Positions 7,901-13,473 of a DNA stretch of 14,708 nt are shown here, in pieces. Every line of letters begins with the position of its first letter. Positions within the stretch are counted from its first letter, which is position 1. A program made the position numbers and the translations under genes. Where the stretch lies: assembly GCA_044359525.1 (NCBI GenBank), contig JBIKLY010000188.1, positions 1-14,708 of the forward strand, in the 5' to 3' direction. The notes below the pieces were generated by a model. The model worked only from the letters and a program-made list of their open reading frames with translations, had not been told where the DNA came from and ran no database searches. The stretch comes from CAJBIL01 sp044359525 (GTDB lineage Bacteria > Pseudomonadota > Gammaproteobacteria > Burkholderiales > Rhodocyclaceae).

Positions 7901-9793
7901 GGTCGTATTGTGGGTGCACGTGATGGTGCCGCCGTTGGTACACGACGCCACGGCAGTGGACAGCTCGGTTGAAGAATCATACGAGAACCACTGACTGGTG
8001 CTCTGCCTCAACTGCGTTGTGCTTTGCAGGGTCTGCGTTGTGCTCTTCAAATTCTGGACGGTGCTCTGCCGATTCTGATTCGTCGATTGCAGGGTCTGCG
8101 TTGTGCTCTGCCGATTCTGATTCGTGCTCCTCAGATTCTGGACTGTGCTTCTGGTAATTTGCTGTGTCGTTGTCGTATTTTGCGTCGATGTCTGGATATT
8201 TTGCGTCGTGCTCTGCAAGTTCTGGTTGGTGCTGCGCAGATTCTGATTCGTGCTCTGCAGGTTCTGCTGGGTCGATTGCCTGGTCTGAGTCGTGCTCTGC
8301 AAGTTCTGGTTGGTGCTCTTCAAATTTTGGTTGGTGCTCTTCAGAATCTGATTGGTGCTCTGCCGAATCTGGTTGGTACTCTGCAAAATCTGGTTGGTGC
8401 TGCGCAGATTCTGGTTGGTGCTCTGCAAATTCTGATTGGTACTTTGCGTCATCTGCACCGTGCTTTGCAAATTCTGAACCGTGCTCTGCAAATTCTGATT
8501 TGTCGACTTTGGTCCGTAGAGGCTTGAGCAAGCAGCCAGTTGATACTCAATGCCCTTCACCGTCCGCACATCAGACGTATCAGGATAACCGTCCCAGATC
8601 GGGCGCGGCACGATGTTAATCGTACCGGCCAGGGTATTAGGGTCGGCTTTGGTCTGATTAAGAGTACCGTCCTGCTGACCAACCAGTGTTACACCATCCA
8701 GCTTTACCGGCCCCGCCGTTTCAGCAACCGTATTCCAGTAGCCATCAGTCGTCATGATGGTGAAGTTCTGCTGACAGGAATACTGCACAGGATCACCGGT
8801 CATCCCTGTATTGATGGAATCCTGTTTCCCTGCATAGTGGCGCCCGACCCTTGCCAGCCCTTCACGCGCCGGTGACGAGCCGCCCGGAACCTGGTCGAAC
8901 AGTTTCTTGAACCACGATTGACGCTGACTTACCCCAAAATCGTTGATTGCCAGATAATTGGCCGCAGCGACAGAGGTACCTAACGTAGGCACCAACGCAG
9001 GGTAGGGTTTTACCGTAACCAGACCAACCCGGTAGCTATCAGTCAGCGGCGTAAATGAGAGACTGACCGCGCTCTTGATCATGCTGATCCGCGTGCGGTA
9101 ATACGAATACCAGATCGCAAAGTTCTTCTGCTCTGCCGCCGTCAGTGTTGACACCAGGACGCGCGTCCATGTTCCGGTAGTGGACGCAGGTGTCGTGGCG
9201 CCAACATCCGTGTCTGTACAGGGTGCCCCCGCAAAATTAAGACTGCTCGGCTCAACGCTGGCTGCCGTCGTATAAATATAGTAGTACGCCGGCTGGGCGG
9301 CATCAGACACCGTAGCAAACTGCCGTGTCGTCGTGTCATAGGCTTGGAAACTCGTACCGAGATTTACGACGGTGGACGGCACTGTCAGCGGACTTTCGAC
9401 ATACTCGGCATAAGCATTGTAAAAAGCCGCATTAAACGTCGGCAGCGGCAACGTGGCGCCGGTCGAGTCATTTGGCAAAGCATAGATCTGGCTTGGTTTG
9501 TAATACAGGACGTTACACTGATAGCTCTTGTAGCCGATCGGGAATACGCCGTTGTTGGAGCCTTCAATCTCATCCGGCATGTGCGAAAACTTCATGGAGT
9601 TAGAGGTATCCATGAGCAACATGATGTTCGGTTTAACCTGCACTGAAGTGGTGTTGGCGATAGGGCTGTCGGAAAGCACCGGACTGTCTGCTGTCAGCGC
9701 TGTCTGCGGAAAAGCGGCGATCAACAGGGACAAAGCACTCCACAAAACACCGTGGCTGAACTTTGTATTGGATTCCAGTTTGAAGTTTTTCAT
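1949..9793 (-). CDS. pilY1: Giant PilY1-like type IV pilus tip adhesin with vWA domain, repeat arrays and C-terminal propeller
   Basis: The 2614-residue product is a PilY1-type pilus tip protein, exported and surface-exposed. It begins with a signal peptide (about residues 1-35, likely cut after ALTA). A vWA domain with MIDAS motif D62-T-S-N-S66 and ITTDGYWN-like IMTTDGYWN near residue 347 follows. At about residue 430 the vWA domain is interrupted by a heptad array (430-601) and a cysteine-pair array (about 614-1486). It resumes near residue 1595 (SLADVAQYYYTTDLR, WQHMTTYTIALGV, IDDFWHTAVDGRGRYFSAG). From about 1766 the PilY1 beta-propeller runs to the end (NIAYVAKYATTSWAGDIEA, GKGYYALDVTDPDNPKALWE, YVYGGDNNGNVWRF). 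PilY1 proteins prime pilus assembly with the minor pilins and mediate adhesion and surface sensing. The usual PilY1 is about 1,000-1,500 residues; the excess here is the insert. The ATG at 9793 has an AAGGAGA ribosome site. It follows pilX after 121 bases. Confidence 0.95.
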   Translation of the reverse strand: MKNFKLESNTKFSHGVLWSALSLLIAAFPQTALTADSPVLSDSPIANTTSVQVKPNIMLLMDTSNSMKFSHMPDEIEGSNNGVFPIGYKSYQCNVLYYKPSQIYALPNDSTGATLPLPTFNAAFYNAYAEYVESPLTVPSTVVNLGTSFQAYDTTTRQFATVSDAAQPAYYYIYTTAASVEPSSLNFAGAPCTDTDVGATTPASTTGTWTRVLVSTLTAAEQKNFAIWYSYYRTRISMIKSAVSLSFTPLTDSYRVGLVTVKPYPALVPTLGTSVAAANYLAINDFGVSQRQSWFKKLFDQVPGGSSPAREGLARVGRHYAGKQDSINTGMTGDPVQYSCQQNFTIMTTDGYWNTVAETAGPVKLDGVTLVGQQDGTLNQTKADPNTLAGTINIVPRPIWDGYPDTSDVRTVKGIEYQLAACSSLYGPKSTNQNLQSTVQNLQSTVQMTQSTNQNLQSTNQNLRSTNQILQSTNQIRQSTNQILKSTNQNLKSTNQNLQSTTQTRQSTQQNLQSTNQNLRSTNQNLQSTTQNIQTSTQNTTTTQQITRSTVQNLRSTNQNRQSTTQTLQSTNQNRQSTVQNLKSTTQTLQSTTQLRQSTSQWFSYDSSTELSTAVASCTNGGTITCTHNTTTNVPVASCTAQVGAAGNLYLTITCSPINTGPTAVASCTAAAANSGNSYTATTCTPNNTSNVPVASCTASAAASGNAYTTTTCSTNNTTNVPVATCTAAVAASGNSWTTTTCPAAITTGPTGVSSCTAAAASSGNSYTSTTCTPNNTTNVPVATCTAAAAASGNNWTATTCPAPVVTTNVPVATCTAAAAASGNSWTTTTCPAPVVTTNVPVATCTAAVAASGNSWTTTTCPAPITTGPTAVSSCTAAAASSGNSYTSTTCTPNNTTNVPVATCTASAANSGNGWTTTTCPAPVVTTNVPVATCTAAVAASGNSWTTTTCPAPVVTTNVPVASCTAAAAASGNSWTTTTCVGPTILTGPTVTATCTAVAAAAGNGYIATVCGVITNAIPVATCTPQTANAGNGWTTITCGTNNTSNVPVATCTASAANAGNAWTTTTCPAPIVTTNVPVATCTAAAAASGNAWTTTTCPAPVVTTNVPVATCTAAAAASGNSWTSTTCPAPVVTGPTGVASCTNVVASVGNSWTATTCAANNTSNVPVATCTASAANAGNSWTTTTCPAPVVTTNVPTATCTAAVAASGNSWTTTTCPAPVVTTNVPAASCTAAVAASGNSWTTTTCPAPVVTTNVPVGSCTAAAAASGNSWTTTTCPAPVVTTNVGVPSCTAAVASSGNSWTTVTCPAPVVTTNVPVATCTAAAAAAGNSYTTTTCPAPVVTTSVPVSTCTAAVAASGNSWTTTTCPAPVTTSNVPVSACTAAVAAAGNSYTTTTCTPNNTTNVPVAACVSDPIPNAGNSWTATTCSTNNTTNVPVASCVVAAPVAGNAYTDTSCPAPITTATPEVYNCVVAAASAGNSWTSTACGPTLPGNELKSRLGTTVTTSIYSGPTLVSSSTPPISYSPSSGYGVTDGVCVPVGSTLLAEPAIWPPVDRPPTTLEIAPPVEPADTADTTYTVTCTSGSWPCTLLTVTNAGSKNSLADVAQYYYTTDLRTGTAWDSDLAATPVTKNDNVPAAGTGPEDDSAPWQHMTTYTIALGVSGTVNYSKTYKDDASGDFADLRSGAKAWPIWPDTTLDYASNGALYSDPRSIDDFWHTAVDGRGRYFSAGKPSDVVDGLRAVLNDLGKKQGSGAAAASSSQTPVQGNNIAYVAKYATTSWAGDIEAREIDLTNGQVKSTVLWSAQPLLDAKTGYYCDSRNIYLFRSGATNNMVDFKWNTGTCSTQSIPAGTAPTAPIPASTSVVVATGAIVVKVTKDTITYPYPAVLTATAQTGAAAPRDLTGGDAVLAGDTIVTSAGVTVTLSVPASTTVATAGTVAAVSRDTTTYPSPFVLTATAKTGAGAARAINAGDAILAGDVVATTAGVTVKIEHVISPVTTLDGTASNTEQSAFDSTKIALFSQYPDMSDGTSGYPDQRTLAAGDNLVNFVRGQRGHEGFVAKDAVKVYRKRDHVLGDLVDAQPVFVKAPFASYSDAGYTSFKDANASRKSMIYAAANDGMLHAFYAGTVTVTGSGATAVTTIDATGGEEAWAFIPTMVLGDLYKLADNDYANKHAFLVDGTPTVGDVYDSTGAAWKTVLVAGLNKGGKGYYALDVTDPDNPKALWEFKYSSTCYSSGTVSTHGADCNLGYSFGKPVITKLANGTWVAIVTSGYNNVNGATGDGEGFLYVLNAMTGKIISKTSTGNGDATTPSGLAQVNNFVDNAFLDNTTKYVYGGDNNGNVWRFVINEVADDLLTVADESIAAHAVLLGVAKDSANRVQPITTRPELGEIAGKPWVFVGTGRLLGTPDLTDVYTQSVYGFKDDVTVGQSSTATLYSDLRGALRPLLISPATAANANPAVGASRTVSCTGSTTECARPSGWVVDLPDSGERVNIDLNLELGTLFFASNVPRNTACNIGGYSWLNYLNYRTGLAVQARTCDSNGANCVTNTNVSTYLGESLAVGMSTMRLPPDASNPGGQGKTVVVVMGSSGTPTSLTPPVEVPPPVGKRVSWREVVQ
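3826..4210 (-). repeat. Two-copy tandem duplication inside PilY1 (about 63 residues each)
   Basis: Two consecutive segments of PilY1 align. The first reads VVKVTKDTITYPYP, AVLTATAQTGAAAPRDL, GGDAVLAGDTIVTSAGVTV. The second reads VAAVSRDTTTYPSP, FVLTATAKTGAGAARAI, AGDAILAGDVVATTAGVTV. They are separated by a short SVPASTTVATAG linker and lie near the start of the propeller domain. The copies are diverged, so the duplication is not recent. Their boundaries are approximate. The segments look beta-rich, which fits an extra domain looping out of the propeller; this is inference. Confidence 0.8.
5336..7942 (-). repeat. Cysteine-pair tandem array within PilY1 (about 29 units of about 30 residues)
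   Basis: PilY1 residues about 614-1486 are built from about 29 tandem units plus one degenerate leading unit. The consensus is NVPVATC, TAAAAASGNSWTTTT, C, PAPVVTT. Nearly every unit keeps two cysteines with exactly 15 residues between them (16 in one unit), a central G-N and an aromatic W or Y. About 12-13 residues separate one unit's second Cys from the next unit's first. Unit ends fall in three classes: PAPVVTT, xxNNTT and xxITTG followed by PT. About 60 cysteines result, far more than usual for an exported bacterial protein. An even, periodic spacing suggests one disulfide per unit, giving a stiff Thr-rich stalk; this is inference. In DNA the unit is about 90 bp and diverged mostly at third codon positions. 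Confidence 0.95.
6830..7546 (-). repeat. Higher-order 357-bp repeat inside the cysteine-pair array
   Basis: Four-unit blocks repeat within the array. One block starts at the P-T-G-V-S-S-C unit (Pro codon ending at 7546, residue 750). The next starts at P-T-A-V-S-S-C (Pro codon at 7189), exactly 357 bases or 119 codons later; the following P-T unit begins at 6829, 360 bases further. Within each block the order of unit classes is the same: NNTT end, PAPVVTT, PAPVVTT, then a TG end. A shared DNA stretch, ACAGGTTGTCGACGTATA, occurs at 7121 and 7478. This nested pattern points to amplification by unequal recombination of multi-unit blocks. Confidence 0.85.
7991..8506 (-). repeat. Heptad tandem array S-T-x-Q-x-x-x within PilY1 (24.5 units)
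   Basis: PilY1 residues 430-601 consist of 24 seven-residue units and a partial STSQ, with consensus STNQNLQ. Position 1 is Ser, 2 Thr and 4 Gln almost without exception. Position 3 is Asn, Val or Thr; position 6 is Leu, Arg, Ile or Thr; position 7 is Gln, Arg or Lys. One irregular stretch (TSTQNTTTTQQITR) keeps the 14-residue phase. In DNA it is a 21-bp tandem repeat, so slippage changes length without shifting the frame. Positions 3 and 6 would alternate 3-4 as coiled-coil a and d positions with N/V/T and L/I/R; an Asn/Gln-rich beta-stacked structure is the alternative. Confidence 0.95.
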
Positions 9794-9798
9794 TTTGC

Positions 9799-9805
9799 TC
9801 TCCTT
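9799..9805 (-). promoter_or_regulatory. Strong ribosome binding site of pilY1
   Basis: On the minus strand AAGGAGA stands five bases before the ATG at 9793. It fixes the pilY1 start. It also suggests independent, efficient initiation for pilY1, unlike the coupled minor pilin genes upstream. The 121-base gap 9794-9914 between pilX and pilY1 shows no convincing promoter or terminator. Confidence 0.85.
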
Positions 9806-9914
9806 ATCGACACGGCCTCTGCCCTGCCAACAACCTGCATCTATTTGCTAACCACCGTTACCGGATGCGTAAAAATACATTGACCTACAACGATCCTTAC
9901 GGCAGCGACAACGC

Positions 9915-10580
9915 TTAATACATCACCACCTGCACGTAACTCACGGTATTTCTTGGTCCACTGGCACGTACCGTCACCCGGTAATAAGGCTGCTCCGACA
10001 ATGTCGGAGTTTTCTGACCGTAGCCCGTGCCACCCTTTGAGCCCAACGCTCCGTAATCCGTAAAATTGGCACATTTTTGCCCTATGTTGTCGATGGGCGA
10101 CACGACTCCGTCAAGCGCACAAAGACGATGCACCACGTAACGAACTTCATTACCTGCGGTGTCTTTTCCGGCCGCGGTGATGAAAGCCGCTTCGGCAGAT
10201 GTCAGCTTCTTTGAATTTGCCCAGTCATGGGTCAGCGGATTAAAAGTATCCGCCCAAGTAGTGTAATAGCCATTGGCTGCACTGACTGCATCAAGGACAA
10301 GCGGGGTAGCCGCACCAGTGTTATAAACCCAGGTTCGCGCTATCTCCGCCCCCAGATCCGCTGCTGCAGTTGCGTTTTGCTTGAAAGCCAGGTTCCCTGC
10401 AATGCCGGCACCGGCACCCACCGAGCGAAGCATCGAAACACCTACCAGCGTCATCGCGATCAGCATAATCAGCGCGATCAGCAAGACCACGCCGCGCTGA
10501 TGATTAAGCGAGGGTAGAACAGCACCCGGCATCTTTCTGCAACGGCCTGAGGGAGCGGAACAAGTCGGCAGGGCGATCAT
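9915..10580 (-). CDS. pilX: Type IV pilus minor pilin PilX
   Basis: The 221-residue product has the PilX layout. A short basic leader (LNHQRG) is followed by the hydrophobic helix VVLLIALIMLIAMTLVGVSM, then VGAGAGIAGNLAFKQNATAA and a periplasmic domain ending PYYRVTVRASGPRNTVSYVQ. Cleavage is expected after G30. Position +5 of the mature protein is Ile instead of Glu; lack of Glu5 is usual for PilX and GspK-like tip pilins. PilX joins PilV, PilW, FimU and PilY1 in the complex that primes pilus assembly at the inner membrane. The start at 10580 overlaps the pilW stop by four bases (ATGA), suggesting translational coupling. An internal ATG at codon 17 is a possible alternative giving a shorter leader. 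Confidence 0.9.
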   Translation of the reverse strand: MIALPTCSAPSGRCRKMPGAVLPSLNHQRGVVLLIALIMLIAMTLVGVSMLRSVGAGAGIAGNLAFKQNATAAADLGAEIARTWVYNTGAATPLVLDAVSAANGYYTTWADTFNPLTHDWANSKKLTSAEAAFITAAGKDTAGNEVRYVVHRLCALDGVVSPIDNIGQKCANFTDYGALGSKGGTGYGQKTPTLSEQPYYRVTVRASGPRNTVSYVQVVMY

Positions 10581-11662
10581 TTGAAGTCACCTCCCCAAAC
10601 CATATTGCGTAGCGGAATGACTTTCTCGTAAACCCGGTAACGGTAACGCTTCCAGTTAGCGACATCCCCTGCGGCACCGGCCACCGCGAACATGGTGAAA
10701 TTCCCGCCAGCCCAGCTGGGCGCCGGGGCGGTACCGGCACCACCGTCGGTTACTTCAATTTTTTCGAATTGCTGACTGCGGCTCAACAAAGCAAAACGAA
10801 CAGCAATTACCTGCCGCCAACTCGCGGGATCAGCGTCGCACCACTCATTGGTTGCTGTACATAGCGTCGCCGTTCCGTCATCGGCGATCCGACCATCGTC
10901 ATTGGTGTCAATCCCGTATTGAGCCTTCAGGTCGATAACGTTATCGGCTACTTCGACTGCAGTAGCCGTGTAGAGACTATCTTGCCGATAAAGCTTCTCG
11001 CTCTGGATACTCCAGACATTCCGTTGCGGCAAGGCGCCAAGGTTGTATAAAAACCCGGAAGCGGCAGTGGTAGCCGTAGGCGCAGAATTGAAGCGCAAAC
11101 CGGCGTGCTTGAGCGTACCCACAACCGTCGTAACGTCGCTGACCTCAACCAATTCACACCCCACGACCGCAGTCGCGCCACCGGCGATCACCACATCCCC
11201 CACCTTGAACCCGCCGTAAGAGCCATCGACTTCCTTGCTGCTTGTTGTAGAAGATTTGAATTTCTGCGTCGAAACAAAGAGGGTTGAATTTCCATAAAGG
11301 GTAATGATTTGATCCGGCGCACCCGCAGCTCCGAAAACGATGCGTACAGGAGCGAGCAAGAAACTCGCAGTCGGCCCCTTGGCTGATACGGTGCACCCCA
11401 TTGAAGGCACCGGGGTGTTGTCAACGCCTTTGCCAAAACCCATGCCTGCAGGCCTCAGGTCGCGCTCCAGGCTGGACATGGCGACCGTTCCCGCAATTTG
11501 CGCATCACTCCCTGCCGCCGTTGTTCGTTTCAGCGAATCCCACATGGATAGCACCTGAAACATGACGACAATACCAAGCAAACCAATCACCACACTGATC
11601 AGAATTTCGATCAGGGTAAACCCTCCGTTTCGATGCACAAGTGGCTTGGAAATCATGATCAT
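10577..11662 (-). CDS. pilW: Type IV pilus minor pilin PilW
   Basis: The product is 361 residues from the ATG at 11662. It has a class III leader and prepilin site G14/F15 in HRNGGFTLIEILISVVIG, with Glu at +5 (E19). PilW family marks follow: AMSSLERDLRPAGMGFG, NVIDLKAQYGIDTNDDGRI and, near the C-terminus, WKRYRYRVYEKVIPLRNMVW. PilW is a large minor pilin of the tip complex. An open frame continues upstream to 11836, but that stretch lies inside pilV and has no pilin character, so the start is placed just after the pilV stop (TGA at 11671-11673). A GTG at 11665 or a second ATG at 11656 are alternatives. Its TGA overlaps the pilX start. Confidence 0.92.
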   Translation of the reverse strand: MIMISKPLVHRNGGFTLIEILISVVIGLLGIVVMFQVLSMWDSLKRTTAAGSDAQIAGTVAMSSLERDLRPAGMGFGKGVDNTPVPSMGCTVSAKGPTASFLLAPVRIVFGAAGAPDQIITLYGNSTLFVSTQKFKSSTTSSKEVDGSYGGFKVGDVVIAGGATAVVGCELVEVSDVTTVVGTLKHAGLRFNSAPTATTAASGFLYNLGALPQRNVWSIQSEKLYRQDSLYTATAVEVADNVIDLKAQYGIDTNDDGRIADDGTATLCTATNEWCDADPASWRQVIAVRFALLSRSQQFEKIEVTDGGAGTAPAPSWAGGNFTMFAVAGAAGDVANWKRYRYRVYEKVIPLRNMVWGGDFK

Positions 11663-11670
11663 CACTATCT

Positions 11671-12165
11671 TCAGTTTACGTATGTCACCAGCGTATGCCA
11701 GCGAGCAGATTTGTCCGTCGGGCCCTGCCAACATACCGTGACACTGACGCCGCCAAAAGCTGCGAGTGTCGCGGTATCGATCTGCAACCCACGCACAATT
11801 ACATTCGGCAAGGCAGCCGCGACCTTGAGCACCCAAGCGCTTACCAAGGCTTCACCAGATGCCAACTCAGTGAAGTTACAGGTAGCGCCACCAAGATTAT
11901 GATTAAAAGGGGTGAGCGACGCCGTTAATGCAGCAAGCTCATCGGCTGGCGTATTACGTGGAATACGATCTGCTCTTAGCGCAACCTGACTGGCAATTTC
12001 ATTTGCCAAATTAGCCGCCTCCGTCCTGTACTGTGCGTCGGACTGCGCCGATACGGCCGCAGTACCCAAAGCCACCATCGCCAGCACACCAAGAGAAAAA
12101 ACAAGAATGCCGATCAGGGCTTCGATCAGGAACACACCTTGTTGTGAATGCGTGAATGTTTTCAT
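11671..12165 (-). CDS. pilV: Type IV pilus modification/minor pilin PilV
   Basis: The 164-residue product is a PilV-type minor pilin. The prepilin peptidase site is G10/V11 in SQQGVFLIEALIGILVFSLG, with Glu at +5 (E15). This L-I-E-A-L-I-G-I-L-V-F-S-L-G-x-L form of the helix is characteristic of PilV. The conserved Y-R-T-E-A-A-N-L-A-N helix extension follows, and the C-terminal VTVCWQGP is typical too. PilV bridges the pilus shaft and the PilW-PilX-PilY1 tip. Its ATG shares one base with the TAA of the preceding fimU gene (TAATG), which implies coupled translation. PilW begins about eight bases after its stop. Confidence 0.92.
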   Translation of the reverse strand: MKTFTHSQQGVFLIEALIGILVFSLGVLAMVALGTAAVSAQSDAQYRTEAANLANEIASQVALRADRIPRNTPADELAALTASLTPFNHNLGGATCNFTELASGEALVSAWVLKVAAALPNVIVRGLQIDTATLAAFGGVSVTVCWQGPTDKSARWHTLVTYVN

Positions 12166-12926
12166 TAGCAGCCTCGGGTATCACCCGCCGTAGTCGCCGC
12201 CGGATCGCACAGCTTCGCACGACCACCTAATTCAACCCTGATCCTCAAACAGCGAATTGGGCCACTGTCGACAGCGGTGCATTTCAGTTCAGGTCTATTG
12301 GAGGTATTCACGTAAGAGAAATTGTAAGTAGACGCTGCACTTGCGCCACCAAGCGGCGTAAATGAAATGGATGCAGGCCCTTCGATCAGGACGGCAGCGG
12401 CTGAGTCGGCACTTGAGCCACCACCACCCCCGCCTTCAGCGCCACGTCTGCCGGAAACAAACCAGCACGCCTTGGCCTGCTGCACCGGATCAGGCGTCGT
12501 GCCAGTGTCGGGGTTGGCGCCACACGCGCCGCCCGCCATCGGCAAACTTCTTACCAACCAGTTGTAACTGGGGTCAGCACTGCTGCTTACATGCGCAGTT
12601 GGAAGATTGGCAGCGACCATCCCGGAAACCTCCGCAACCCCGACGTTATTTAGCTTCTCTTCTGCCAGCGCGGGATAGTTGGTGTTCGAACCGTCATCAA
12701 CGACCGGAAGATCATTTGTGAGAATCAACTCAACACTACTATTCAACCTCACTGCCTCGCCTCGCGCCTGCTGAAGCCCGGATAGAAAGGTCTCGGCTGC
12801 TGCGCGCAATTTGATATTTCGGGAGTAGGTCGACAACGCCGGGAGCCCCATCGAAAGAAGCACGCCCATAATCGCCACAGCGATCAGGAGCTCAATCAAA
12901 GTAAAACCCTTCCCCCGGGATTTCAT
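12165..12926 (-). CDS. fimU: GspH/FimT-family minor pilin (FimU/FimT)
   Basis: The 253-residue product carries a prepilin leader with cleavage at G7/F8 in GKGFTLIELLIAVAIMGVLL and Glu at +5 (E12). LRAAAETFLSGLQQARGEAV is the standard GspH/FimT helix continuation. The end, CLRIRVELGGRAKLCDPAA, is typical of this family in betaproteobacteria. It is longer than most FimU proteins (commonly about 170-190 residues), with an expanded middle that contains a run of six glycines (residues 165-170) beside a Ser/Ala stretch. Its first place among the minor pilins before pilV supports FimU. The symbol fimT would be equally defensible. It starts three bases after the pilE stop, with a GGTGGGGG ribosome-site-like stretch inside the pilE end. 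Confidence 0.88.
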   Translation of the reverse strand: MKSRGKGFTLIELLIAVAIMGVLLSMGLPALSTYSRNIKLRAAAETFLSGLQQARGEAVRLNSSVELILTNDLPVVDDGSNTNYPALAEEKLNNVGVAEVSGMVAANLPTAHVSSSADPSYNWLVRSLPMAGGACGANPDTGTTPDPVQQAKACWFVSGRRGAEGGGGGGSSADSAAAVLIEGPASISFTPLGGASAASTYNFSYVNTSNRPELKCTAVDSGPIRCLRIRVELGGRAKLCDPAATTAGDTRGC

Positions 12927-12929
12927 GAC

Positions 12930-13364
12930 CTAACAGCCCCCACCTTTATTCAAAACCCAGCAGTTAGCCGAACTAGTCCATCCGGAAGGGAGTCCAGTTG
13001 TCTTTTTAACGTTATTTGGCTCAAGGCTATAAACGAAGTTGTTCATAGAACCGGTGCCAGTCGCCAAGACTACGTAAGTGGTCGCATTAAGCGTTGGACA
13101 AGTGTAGGTAAAATTGGTCGTATCTTTGGGTCGCGCAGAAACAGCTGCACTACCGAACGCCGGACAGGCGCCAACATAACTGCGGTTGTCCTGGAAGTAT
13201 TGCTCAAGCTTGGTGCCCATCTGAGAAAGCCCGGACAGCCCTTCTGTTATTTTGCTGCGAATTACGTACTCGTTGTAATTGGGTATCGCTATCGCCGCGA
13301 GTATCCCGATCACCGCAACAACGATCATCAGCTCAATCAAGGTAAAGCCGGAATCTTTTTTCAT
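12930..13364 (-). CDS. pilE: Type IV pilin PilE-like (minor pilin)
   Basis: The 144-residue product has prepilin cleavage at G6/F7 and Glu at +5 (E11), followed by the classic helix IELMIVVAVIGILAAIAIPN. The region YNEYVIRSKITEGLSGLSQM, then KLEQYFQDNRSY, is typical of PilE minor pilins of betaproteobacteria. Four cysteines are present (C67, C89, C135, C144); C135 and C144 probably close the C-terminal D-loop. It could in principle be a major pilin, but its position at the head of a minor pilin operon favours the minor type. The ATG at 13364 has an AGGGG ribosome site. In Pseudomonas aeruginosa pilE ends the cluster after pilY1; here it leads. Confidence 0.88.
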   Translation of the reverse strand: MKKDSGFTLIELMIVVAVIGILAAIAIPNYNEYVIRSKITEGLSGLSQMGTKLEQYFQDNRSYVGACPAFGSAAVSARPKDTTNFTYTCPTLNATTYVVLATGTGSMNNFVYSLEPNNVKKTTGLPSGWTSSANCWVLNKGGGC

Positions 13365-13372
13365 TTCTCACA

Positions 13373-13377
13373 CCCCT
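13373..13377 (-). promoter_or_regulatory. Ribosome binding site of pilE
   Basis: AGGGG on the minus strand lies eight bases before the pilE ATG and supports that start. In the rest of the 109-base gap up to 13473 a small 6-bp hairpin is seen (GGTGCG at 13437-13442, CGCACC at 13448-13453, T5 loop on the plus strand). No convincing sigma70 or sigma54 promoter was found there by eye. Confidence 0.7.
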
Positions 13378-13473
13378 TTATCACAATTCCATTGAAGCAG
13401 AAGAAGCCTGACCACGTCCACCCGCGGCCGATTAGCGGTGCGTTTTTCGCACCCAACGGATCAGACAAGCCGT

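Noticed and set aside
7991..8506. Regular short direct repeats resembling a CRISPR or minisatellite array
   Set aside because: The 21-bp units are contiguous with no unique spacers, stay in one reading frame and are part of PilY1. No cas genes are present.
11663..11836. N-terminal extension of pilW by 58 codons
   Set aside because: It overlaps the end of pilV, has no pilin leader character, and would bury the prepilin cleavage site deep inside the protein. The ATG at 11662 gives a normal leader.
13437..13453. Hairpin GGTGCG-T5-CGCACC as a terminator of the upstream membrane protein gene
   Set aside because: The stem is only 6 bp and no T-run follows on the minus strand, so it is not convincing as an intrinsic terminator.
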